A stretch of 8,528 nt of DNA. Source: Lachnospiraceae bacterium UBA6452 (GTDB taxonomy: Bacteria; Bacillota; Clostridia; Lachnospirales; Lachnospiraceae). The notes under the pieces were generated by a model. It did not search any database, was not told the origin of the DNA, and saw nothing but the letters and a program-made list of their open reading frames with translations. This document shows, piece after piece, positions 1-5,969 of the stretch. Where the stretch lies: assembly GCA_002441865.1 (NCBI GenBank), contig DJNY01000016.1:1-8528 (forward strand), written 5' to 3'. A program made the translations under genes and the position numbers. The first letter of the stretch is position 1. Every line of letters begins with the position of its first letter.

Positions 1-841
1 CCATACCAAGAAAGGCACAAATCTCGCCGCAGCTTCCCGGATCTCCCGTTCCAAAGTGCACACGGAGCCGTCCCTTCCGAGGTCCTACGCTCTTCCACAA
101 TTTTAACAATGTGTTTTTCGCAAGTCTGAGTGCAGATTTCGTTTCTTCCTTTTTCAGTATATCCGCATAATAGGAATAGACAGTCCTGATGCTTTCCCAT
201 TTCTGCCGCAGGGAGATCGTTTTGTGATACAATCCGCTGAGCGTATGCCACAGCTTTTTTGCCCATTCTTTTATCTTAGAGATCAAGAGCCGGATCTTCT
301 GTAGCAGCGATTGCTTTTCCTCTGCCTCCGCTGTATCTGCTTTCGTGGCTACGATCTCTTGCATTTTATTTTCCGTCGAATCTGCAGCAGCCGTTTCCGG
401 GTTTATTCGCTCCGGTTGTTCTGCTGACTGCTCATTTCCATGCGTTTCCGGTCTCTTCTGATCCTGCGCATCAGATCCTGTCATTTCGTTTGTTTTTTGC
501 ACGCGTCCGGTTTTCTTCTTTTTTTTCTGACTTTTTTGCTTTTCTTTTTTATGTTTCTTCGCTTTCTTCTGCTTAGGCGGTGCAAAAAAATCGAATATTT
601 TGATACCCAGAAGCCGGATCACGCCGGTCTTTTCATTTTCCTCATACGAAAAAGAAACTCGCAGCAGCGGAAACAAATATCGTATCTCTGCTTTTCCCGC
701 AGGTTTTCCATCCGCAAAATTTCCCTGTACTCTGTAGCAAAACGGTGCAAAAAGAAGCAGCACCAGAAGAACGATTACCACTGCCAGCAGAACAAGTAAT
801 ATAATTCCGATTATTTTTAAGATTGTAAGTAATATAGACAT
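1..841 (-). CDS. DUF2953 domain membrane protein (YtfI-like), C-terminus cut by window edge
   Basis: The frame opens at ATG 841-839 and stays open for 280 codons to the left edge, so the C-terminus is missing. Residues 4-35 form one strongly hydrophobic membrane segment (start MSILLTILKIIG). A short domain follows (about 36-87), then a Lys-rich stretch (about 90-116) and an acidic, Gln/Glu-rich linker (about 118-178). A second globular part starts near residue 180. Residues 263-268 read FGTGDP and are followed by a Gly-Glu, a pattern I associate with DUF2953. The start is supported by GGAG about 8 nt upstream and by overlap with the stop of the preceding gene (TGATG), which implies translational coupling. 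In Bacillus the related ytfI lies next to the spore gene ytfJ; a ytfJ-like gene beyond the edge is inference only. Function is unknown. The family assignment is fairly confident. Confidence 0.75.
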   Translation of the reverse strand, partial: MSILLTILKIIGIILLVLLAVVIVLLVLLLFAPFCYRVQGNFADGKPAGKAEIRYLFPLLRVSFSYEENEKTGVIRLLGIKIFDFFAPPKQKKAKKHKKEKQKSQKKKKKTGRVQKTNEMTGSDAQDQKRPETHGNEQSAEQPERINPETAAADSTENKMQEIVATKADTAEAEEKQSLLQKIRLLISKIKEWAKKLWHTLSGLYHKTISLRQKWESIRTVYSYYADILKKEETKSALRLAKNTLLKLWKSVGPRKGRLRVHFGTGDPGSCGEICAFLGM

Positions 842-1173
842 CAATATCTCCGAAACAGCTCTGCTTTTTGCTTTTCAAATACCTGTTTTATTAATAAAGT
901 ATCCCATTTTTGAGACAAAGACAAGTATAAATCGATCGACAACTGTAATGCGCTTTCTTTTCCTTTTGCCAGACCGACCAGATAGATCGTATCTCTCGGA
1001 AATGCTTTTTGTTTCAGGCAGGCACTGTCATAAATATCAAAATTATCGGCTCCGTTTGCCAGACAGATCAGATAGACATCAACCATACCTGCATGCATTC
1101 TGAGCTTACGCAGTATTTTATTTTTATTTTTTTCACATGCCTCGTCTGTTACCAGATCCTTATAAATATACAT
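841..1173 (-). CDS. Conserved-looking protein of unknown function, 110 aa
   Basis: I do not recognise a named family. The protein is soluble, with no signal peptide or membrane segment. It has a charged N-terminus (about 1-28), then an alternating hydrophobic core (VDVYLICLA near 31-39 and DTIYLVGLAKG near 61-71) that suggests an alpha/beta fold, and a helical, Lys-rich C-terminus. Its TGA stop shares one base with the ATG of the DUF2953 gene, so the two are very probably co-translated and may act together. The ribosome binding site is poor: only GGGG about 5 nt before the ATG. The start lies 14 nt after the T-run of a strong terminator hairpin, so expression must come from read-through or from a promoter inside the Nudix gene. 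Coding status is supported by the coupling and by plausible composition. A later start at Met26 or Met30 is possible but has no better ribosome binding site. Confidence 0.7.
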   Translation of the reverse strand: MYIYKDLVTDEACEKNKNKILRKLRMHAGMVDVYLICLANGADNFDIYDSACLKQKAFPRDTIYLVGLAKGKESALQLSIDLYLSLSQKWDTLLIKQVFEKQKAELFRRY

Positions 1174-1187
1174 AGCGACCCCGATTT

Positions 1188-1213
1188 AAAAAAAGAAGGC
1201 AGTTACTGCCTTC
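1188..1213 (-). terminator. Intrinsic terminator after the Nudix gene
   Basis: On the minus strand an 8-bp perfect stem (GAAGGCAG / CTGCCTTC, arms 1206-1213 and 1195-1202) with a TAA loop is followed by seven T (1194-1188). It begins 7 nt after the Nudix TAG stop. On the plus strand the same stem is followed by TCTTTTT, so it may act in both directions. The next minus-strand start codon lies only 14 nt beyond the T-run, leaving no room for a promoter between them. Confidence 0.85.
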
Positions 1214-1220
1214 TCTTTTT

Positions 1221-1673
1221 CTAAAAGTACTTCTTGCTTCCCCATAGATTACTGTGCTTCAGATCCAGATACTCTGCATATGCACGTTCCAGAATCTGTT
1301 TTTCATTTGCAAATTTCAGCAGATGATATGCTTCGTGATACTTATAATATCCGGAATCTACAAAGAATTCTTCACGTTGTGGTTTGCTGTAATAGCTGTC
1401 TGCCATCATCAGATACCAGTGCACACTCTTGGACACCGTATCCTCTGGCACGGTAAAAGTATAATCGCTCTTACCTACATATTTTATGATGGACGCTTTC
1501 GCCCCGGACTCTTCAAGAACTTCTCGAAGTGCAGTATCCTTATATTCTTCGCCCGGTTCCACAGTTCCTTTCGGTAAGACCCAGCCTTCATATTTATTTT
1601 TGATATTCTTATAAAGGAGTAATATCTTACCTCTGAAAATAACCACACCGCCACAGCTTGTTGCTTCAATCAT
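1221..1673 (-). CDS. Nudix hydrolase
   Basis: The 150-residue product carries a complete Nudix box at residues 36-58 (Gly36, Glu42, Arg50-Glu51, Glu54-Glu55, Gly57), matching GX5EX7REUXEEXGU exactly. The Glu side chains of this box bind the divalent metal that catalyses cleavage of nucleoside diphosphates linked to another group. The WVLPKG motif before the box and the small size resemble Ap4A hydrolase-like or general housecleaning Nudix enzymes, but the substrate cannot be read from the sequence. The start at ATG 1673-1671 is chosen because AGGAGG sits 7 nt upstream (1681-1686) and a promoter ends near 1711. The frame is open 22 codons further, to 1739, but that extension would run through the promoter and has no ribosome binding site. 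The protein is soluble and cytoplasmic. Its own promoter and terminator make it a probable monocistronic gene, although read-through from the receiver gene is possible. Confidence 0.93.
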   Translation of the reverse strand: MIEATSCGGVVIFRGKILLLYKNIKNKYEGWVLPKGTVEPGEEYKDTALREVLEESGAKASIIKYVGKSDYTFTVPEDTVSKSVHWYLMMADSYYSKPQREEFFVDSGYYKYHEAYHLLKFANEKQILERAYAEYLDLKHSNLWGSKKYF

Positions 1674-1680
1674 TGCAAAC

Positions 1681-1686
1681 CCTCCT
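1681..1686 (-). promoter_or_regulatory. Shine-Dalgarno site fixing the Nudix start
   Basis: The minus strand reads AGGAGG, a perfect match to the 16S rRNA tail, ending 7 nt before ATG 1673. It decides the start against the longer open frame beginning at 1739. Confidence 0.85.
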
Positions 1687-1710
1687 GTCTGGTGTGTCTC
1701 ATATGCATTC

Positions 1711-1739
1711 AGTATAAAACAGTTTGTACCATCATGCAA
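1711..1739 (-). promoter_or_regulatory. Sigma-70/SigA-type promoter for the Nudix gene
   Basis: The minus strand shows a -35 TTGCAT (1739-1734), a 17-bp spacer and a -10 TATACT (1716-1711). The -10 matches the consensus at 5 of 6 positions and the -35 at 3 of 6, and the spacing is optimal. Transcription should begin near 1704, giving a leader of about 30 nt that contains the AGGAGG site. It lies in the 89-nt gap after the receiver gene. I see no terminator in that gap. Confidence 0.6.
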
Positions 1740-1762
1740 GAAGGAATTGGGATCCGCCCGTT

Positions 1763-2122
1763 TTAATTTGACATTTTGTTGATCACGTCTACAATTTCCT
1801 GCTGTTCAAAAGGCTTTGTCAGAAATTCATTGGCACCTGCCTTGATACATTCGATCATTTTATTTTTCTGTCCTGCTGCAGTTACCATGACAACCTTGGA
1901 GTCAGGATCCAGTGCTTTGATCATCTTTAATGCTTCTACACCGTCTACGACCGGCATTGTAATATCCAGTGTAACAACATCCGGCTTTAACGCCTGGAAC
2001 TTCTGCACACCTTCCTGTCCGTTTACAGCTTCATCTATGATTTCATGTCCGTTGGACTCTAAGATATTGCGTAACATCTTACGGGATGTACGTGAGTCAT
2101 CTACGATTAAAATCTTTGCCAT
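1763..2122 (-). CDS. Stand-alone CheY-type response regulator receiver
   Basis: The 119-residue protein is a single receiver domain without an output domain. Asp8-Asp9 form the Mg-binding acidic pair, Asp53 (in TLDITMP) is the expected phosphoacceptor, Thr81 is the switch Ser/Thr, and Lys103 before Pro104 is the conserved lysine. All catalytic residues of the family are present, so it should accept phosphate from a histidine kinase. It resembles the CheY and Spo0F-like single-domain group. AGGAGG lies 9 nt before the ATG and overlaps the TAG stop of the upstream CheX-like gene, with 13 nt between the two genes. This implies one operon with coupled translation. A predicted CheY-P phosphatase next door suggests that the two form a cognate pair. 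No kinase, flagellar gene or receptor is in the window, so a role in chemotaxis is possible but not shown. Confidence 0.93.
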   Translation of the reverse strand: MAKILIVDDSRTSRKMLRNILESNGHEIIDEAVNGQEGVQKFQALKPDVVTLDITMPVVDGVEALKMIKALDPDSKVVMVTAAGQKNKMIECIKAGANEFLTKPFEQQEIVDVINKMSN

Positions 2123-2135
2123 TTTAATAAGCCTC

Positions 2136-3023
2136 CTAATTTACAGAAATTGTTGAATCAATTGCTAAGATAAAGAAAATCTCCTGTTCACCCACATGGA
2201 TCGGGAAGACGCAGAACTGACTGCCTGTGATCCTGTTTGCTTTTTCATAGAAAGCCGGCGGAAGCATGTCCAGATCAACGCCCTCATTGCCAAGCTCAGA
2301 TGCGAATAATCCGTTGATGCAGTTTGTAAATTCACCGACAGCATCCAGTGCGTCCAGATCAACTGACTCAAATTCTTCATCTGCGAAAGGATCAGCGATC
2401 ACCAGAAGACTGTTTCCCCTGCCTGCAAAGCCTGCATAGATATTGTGGTCGCCTGTAAGCTGCTGCATAGCAAAATTATCGATTTTTAATGTGTCTGTCA
2501 GATATGCCTTGGATACATAGGCTCCGGAATTGATGATACGCAGGAATGTACGGATCGCAATACCGCAGTGCTTGTCACAAAGTTCTGTGTTGGAAGGCAG
2601 GAATAACTTAACCGTACGGTCTATATCTCCGCTTACAAGATCATCCATATCGCTGTGGGTAAAGCCCTGCTGATCCTGATAATTTTTCAATGCTTCATCG
2701 ATCTGTTCCAGAGTCATCAGCCCTTTATCAATGAGATTCTGCACAAAGATCATATAGATATTTCCCTGTTTCTTTAACAGACTGCCTACCTGTGCCTCTG
2801 TCAGATACCCTTTCTCTACGGCAATATCACCGAATCTGCGATCCATGATCGCCTGTAACTTATTCACTTCATCAGCCTGCTCTGTCGTCATCAGCTTTTC
2901 TGCCACAGCGATCAGTCCGAGCTTTACGCGAACCTTGCTTTCGCTTTCTATTACATCAGACAGTTGTTCTTTGGTAATTGCTCCGGATTTTACCAGATAA
3001 TTCCCAAAAATCTGATCAAACAT
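2136..3023 (-). CDS. CheX-like phosphatase domain with N-terminal MshEN-like repeats
   Basis: The 295-residue soluble protein has two parts. Residues 6-120 contain four imperfect helical repeats starting near 6, 35, 64 and 94, each with a pattern like FGxxxVxxGxxTxxQ. The third (63-86, RFGDIAVEKGYLTEAQ onward) is closest to the MshEN / type II secretion ATPase N-terminal motif, which binds c-di-GMP in some proteins. Residues about 130-295 resemble the CheX/CheC/FliY fold. The sequence GEFTNCING (230-238) supplies the E-x-x-N signature (Glu231, Asn234) with which CheX and CheC dephosphorylate CheY-P. GGGAGG lies 8 nt before the ATG (3032-3037). The gene is followed by a CheY-type receiver whose ribosome binding site overlaps this gene's stop. 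The CheX call comes from the motif and the neighbour; the repeat assignment is less certain and ligand binding is inference. No membrane segment is visible. Confidence 0.82.
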   Translation of the reverse strand: MFDQIFGNYLVKSGAITKEQLSDVIESESKVRVKLGLIAVAEKLMTTEQADEVNKLQAIMDRRFGDIAVEKGYLTEAQVGSLLKKQGNIYMIFVQNLIDKGLMTLEQIDEALKNYQDQQGFTHSDMDDLVSGDIDRTVKLFLPSNTELCDKHCGIAIRTFLRIINSGAYVSKAYLTDTLKIDNFAMQQLTGDHNIYAGFAGRGNSLLVIADPFADEEFESVDLDALDAVGEFTNCINGLFASELGNEGVDLDMLPPAFYEKANRITGSQFCVFPIHVGEQEIFFILAIDSTISVN

Positions 3024-3117
3024 ATGTAATTCCTCCCATTTATTTATGTAAGATATTTATTGTGCATTTTGTACAGGATTCTTACAAGAAACCAATCTTG
3101 CACGTGTTTTCTTAACC

Positions 3118-3128
3118 AGTATACTATA
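3118..3128 (-). promoter_or_regulatory. Possible -10 region for the CheX-like/receiver operon
   Basis: In the 151-nt gap between the PBP stop and the CheX-like start, the minus strand reads TATAGTATACT, two overlapping -10-like hexamers. No convincing -35 lies 16-18 bp upstream and I see no SigD-type motif. A weaker alternative nearer the gene is TTGTAA with CACAAT 17 bp later. A leader of roughly 90 nt would result. A promoter somewhere in this gap is likely, but its exact place is uncertain. Confidence 0.3.
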
Positions 3129-3136
3129 CATTTCGT

Positions 3137-3166
3137 AAAAAAGATAGAATAAAATTCCTCTTTTTT
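3137..3166 (-). terminator. Weak AT-rich hairpin after the PBP gene
   Basis: The minus strand can pair AAAAAAGA (3166-3159) with TCTTTTTT (3144-3137), with a small mismatch and an inner GAAT/ATTC stem around a TTT loop. The structure begins 8 nt after the PBP stop codon. The stem is almost all A-T and the T-run is part of it, so termination would be weak. It could mark the end of the cell wall operon, or it may just be AT-rich spacer. Confidence 0.3.
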
Positions 3167-3174
3167 CAGATTTT

Positions 3175-4653
3175 TTAGTCATTTGTTCCAAAATATGTAT
3201 CAAATATCCGCCGTGCGATCGGAACCGCATAATCACCGCCGGAACCTGCACTTTCGACTATGATCGTTACACAGATCTGCGGATCTTCCGCAGGTGCAAA
3301 GCCTGTAAACCAGGCATGGGAATCCGACTTGTTTCCGCTGAATTCAGCAGAACCCGTTTTACCTGCGGCAGTATAGGAAAGTCCTTTTAACTTGGAGGCT
3401 GTACCATTTTCAACAACCTCTTTCATCAGTCCTGTCATAAAGCCTGCTTCCTCTTCTGTCATCATAACAGCTTCCGTCTGTGGAGAGGTTCTTTTTACAG
3501 TCGCACCGGTTGCACTTTCGATCCGGTCTACCACATAAGGTGTCATAGCTTTTCCCTTGTTGGCAATCGCCGCCGTGATCAGGTTCAGCTCCAGCGGTGT
3601 AACTGTCGTCTGCCCCTGTCCGATGGCAGTCTGCATGACCGCATAGCTTGTGTCGTATTCCGATAAGGTAAAGCTGCTTTTTTTATAAACAAGTTCTGTT
3701 TTCAGATCTGTATTAAACAGAAGCTGTCTGCATGTCTTTTGCAGATCCGGGATAGAAAGCTGAACACCGATATTTGCAAAAGAGGAATTACAGGATTTTG
3801 CAAAACTCTTTGTAAAATCGACCGAACCGTGGCTCTGCCCATGATAACAGCGGATCTTGTGCCCTTCATAGGAAAAACTGCCGTTGCAGGAAAAAGAATA
3901 ATCCGACACATCTCCGTCATGCTCTCTGTAATATTCCAGTGCGGTGACGATCTTAAACGTACTGCCCGGCGGATATAAGCCCTGTGTTGCACGGTTTAAG
4001 AGTACGCTGCTTTTGGAATCATTGACCAGATCATCCCAGATATCAGAAATCTGGTTCGGATCAAAATCAGGTTTGGATACCATTGCCAGCACCTTGCCGG
4101 TGGAAGGCTCTGTCACAATGACCGCCCCCTGATAAACACCAAGTGCCGTATAAGCAGTCTGCTGCAATGCCGTATCCAGTGTCGTGATGACATTGTCCCC
4201 GTAATTTTTTTCTTCTTTGAGCTCATTCTGGATCTTATTGGTAATGGAAGCATGGGAATTCAGCATATTCATGTTTTCTGTTGCTTCAATACCGGTTCTT
4301 CCCTTGGACGCATAACCAACCACATGGGCAAACATATTCTGATACGGGTAATTACGTACCTCTGTTCCGTCCGCCGCTCTTACTGTCTGGGCAAGCACCT
4401 CGCCGTCTGCGGAATAAATATTACCGCGGACGTTTCTTGTCGCAAGCAGTTCCTGCCTTGGGTTATAGGCATTGTTGATTGCTTCTTCGCTGTCCTTTAC
4501 CATGAAATGGACAATATTTCCCATAACCGCCAGCATCAGCAGGCTGAAAAAACAGGTCACGATCACAATTTCCCGGTTCCGCACTCTTTCTTTCTTTTTT
4601 CTATTCTTCTCCTGCTTCCTGCTCTGCAGTTCTTCGTCTTTCTTTCCGAACAT
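3175..4653 (-). CDS. Class B penicillin-binding protein (peptidoglycan transpeptidase, PbpA-like)
   Basis: The 492-residue protein crosslinks peptidoglycan stem peptides outside the membrane. A short Lys/Arg-rich cytoplasmic tail (1-28) precedes one membrane anchor (about 29-51). A short pedestal domain follows, including the RGNIYSADGEVLA motif (76-89) typical of class B PBPs. The transpeptidase domain has all three active-site motifs: S231-T-F-K234 (catalytic Ser231), S287-C-N289 and K432-T-G434. There are no PASTA repeats, and the length is shorter than most FtsI or PBP2 proteins and close to the actinobacterial PbpA type. The start at 4653 is supported by AGGAAGGA 7 nt upstream, inside the preceding gene. 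The first 17 codons overlap the end of the SEDS gene by 53 nt, so the two are translated together and probably work as a polymerase/crosslinker pair. It would be a beta-lactam target. Assignment to division or elongation is not settled by the sequence. Confidence 0.95.
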   Translation of the reverse strand: MFGKKDEELQSRKQEKNRKKKERVRNREIVIVTCFFSLLMLAVMGNIVHFMVKDSEEAINNAYNPRQELLATRNVRGNIYSADGEVLAQTVRAADGTEVRNYPYQNMFAHVVGYASKGRTGIEATENMNMLNSHASITNKIQNELKEEKNYGDNVITTLDTALQQTAYTALGVYQGAVIVTEPSTGKVLAMVSKPDFDPNQISDIWDDLVNDSKSSVLLNRATQGLYPPGSTFKIVTALEYYREHDGDVSDYSFSCNGSFSYEGHKIRCYHGQSHGSVDFTKSFAKSCNSSFANIGVQLSIPDLQKTCRQLLFNTDLKTELVYKKSSFTLSEYDTSYAVMQTAIGQGQTTVTPLELNLITAAIANKGKAMTPYVVDRIESATGATVKRTSPQTEAVMMTEEEAGFMTGLMKEVVENGTASKLKGLSYTAAGKTGSAEFSGNKSDSHAWFTGFAPAEDPQICVTIIVESAGSGGDYAVPIARRIFDTYFGTND

Positions 4654-5962
4654 TCCGTTTTCCTTCCTGTGACTGTATACAATAAAGTCCCTGTATGATA
4701 CTGAACATAATGATCGTTGTCAGTACACTGCTTCCGCCGTAGCTGACAAGCGGAAGTGTTACGCCGGTCAGCGGAATAAATCGCGTTCCGCCGCCGATCG
4801 TCAGAAATACCTGAAATATGTAGATCGTACTGAGTCCGACTGCAATATATCTGTAAAATTCTTCTTTCAGCTGCATGGCGATCTTCATAAATACGATAAA
4901 GCAGCTGACACAGACAAGGATCAGGCAAAGTCCGAATAGAACGCCCATCTCTTCTGCCACTGCGGAAAAGATAAAATCCTGCTCCACGTAAGGGATCGAA
5001 GTCGGATCTCCCTGATCGATACCTAGCCCGAACCAGCCGCCTGTACCGATCGCAAATAAGGACTGCGTGATCTGATACCCGGAATCATTGATATTGCTCC
5101 ACGGATGCAGAAAAGCGATCACTCTCGTCCTGACATGGGAAAACATATGGTAGGCAATGACCGAAGCTCCTGCACCGCCCAGCAGTCCCGCAAACAGATA
5201 GAAATAATTTTTTGTTGCAACAAATACCATGATCAGATAGCCCGCAAAAAAGATGACCGCGCTGCCAAGATCCTTGGAAAATACCAGGATGATCACATGG
5301 GCCGCAGCCGCCACCGCCGAGATCACAACCTGTCCTAGACTTTTGGATTCTGTCAGCAGCCCCGCAATGAAAAAGACAAACAGGATCTTGACAAATTCCG
5401 AAGGCTGGAACGTAAAGCCGTTGATCGTATACGATATTTTAGAACCGTGCGTCACACTGCCCAGTATGGCAACGACCAAAAGTGCAAAAACACCGACCAT
5501 ACCGTAGATCCAGGTCAGATGTTTCAAAAACTTCAGCTTTGACACCAGAAACGGTACAAACAGTCCGACGATCAATGATACTGTAACAATGATAAACTGA
5601 CGGATCGATTTCTGGTAAGAAATACGTGTCAGCATGATAAAACTGATCGTCAGAAGCATACACATATTGTTGATCACGAGTTTATCCGCTTCCGGATATG
5701 CCACGCGGAACAGGGCGATCGTAGCAAACAACAGAATCTGCTGGAATCCGTAAAAGATAATATAAGAAACATCTTCCGTCTCCAGACAGATCGCGGCAAA
5801 TCCCAGGAAATGCACCATGAACATACAGATGATCTGACGGATATAAACACCGCCCCGTTCATGCCCTTTTTTTGCCGCTACCGCCACAAAACATTCCAGC
5901 GTATAAAGTATCATAAAAACTGTAATGACATATTTAGACAAATCAGAAATAACGTGTCCCAT
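4601..5962 (-). CDS. SEDS-family peptidoglycan glycosyltransferase (FtsW/RodA/SpoVE)
   Basis: The 453-residue polytopic membrane protein polymerises lipid II into glycan strands. Family marks are NGFTFQPSEFVKI (181-193), SKDLGSAVIFF (229-239) with the conserved Asp231 expected in catalysis, and PLTGVTLPLVSYGGSS (397-412) in the last loop. About five hydrophobic segments occur before residue 141 and another near 151-170, more than canonical FtsW/RodA has before the QPSE motif. This extended N-terminus resembles the actinobacterial RodA that partners PbpA. The C-terminus is a basic/acidic cytoplasmic tail (about 430-453) whose last 17 codons overlap the PBP gene. Its start lies 7 nt after the U32 stop; the TAG stop and the weak AGGT ribosome binding site overlap, which suggests translational coupling. 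FtsW, RodA and SpoVE cannot be told apart with certainty by eye; the neighbouring PBP favours a RodA-PbpA type. Confidence 0.93.
   Translation of the reverse strand: MGHVISDLSKYVITVFMILYTLECFVAVAAKKGHERGGVYIRQIICMFMVHFLGFAAICLETEDVSYIIFYGFQQILLFATIALFRVAYPEADKLVINNMCMLLTISFIMLTRISYQKSIRQFIIVTVSLIVGLFVPFLVSKLKFLKHLTWIYGMVGVFALLVVAILGSVTHGSKISYTINGFTFQPSEFVKILFVFFIAGLLTESKSLGQVVISAVAAAAHVIILVFSKDLGSAVIFFAGYLIMVFVATKNYFYLFAGLLGGAGASVIAYHMFSHVRTRVIAFLHPWSNINDSGYQITQSLFAIGTGGWFGLGIDQGDPTSIPYVEQDFIFSAVAEEMGVLFGLCLILVCVSCFIVFMKIAMQLKEEFYRYIAVGLSTIYIFQVFLTIGGGTRFIPLTGVTLPLVSYGGSSVLTTIIMFSIIQGLYCIQSQEGKRNVRKERRRTAEQEAGEE
4661..4668 (-). promoter_or_regulatory. Shine-Dalgarno site for the PBP gene inside the SEDS gene
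   Basis: The minus strand reads AGGAAGGA, ending 7 nt before the PBP ATG at 4653. It lies within the coding region for the SEDS C-terminal tail and supports a real 53-nt gene overlap rather than a mis-called start. Confidence 0.75.
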
Positions 5963-5969
5963 AGGTTAC

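Noticed and set aside
440..799. A plus-strand open frame of 119 codons rich in Phe, Leu and Lys
   Set aside because: It is antisense to the low-complexity Lys-rich part of the DUF2953 gene, has no ribosome binding site and shows no domain.
1674..1739. A 22-codon N-terminal extension of the Nudix frame starting at 1739
   Set aside because: It has no ribosome binding site, runs through the TTGCAT-17-TATACT promoter, and a perfect AGGAGG precedes the internal ATG at 1673.
3057..3251. A minus-strand frame of 64 codons bridging the PBP end and the spacer
   Set aside because: Most of it is out of frame with the PBP end, and the rest lies in AT-rich spacer. It has no ribosome binding site or recognisable content.
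4252..4698. Plus-strand open frames opposite the PBP start
   Set aside because: They are antisense to the PBP N-terminus and the overlapping SEDS tail, whose motifs and ribosome binding sites are clear.
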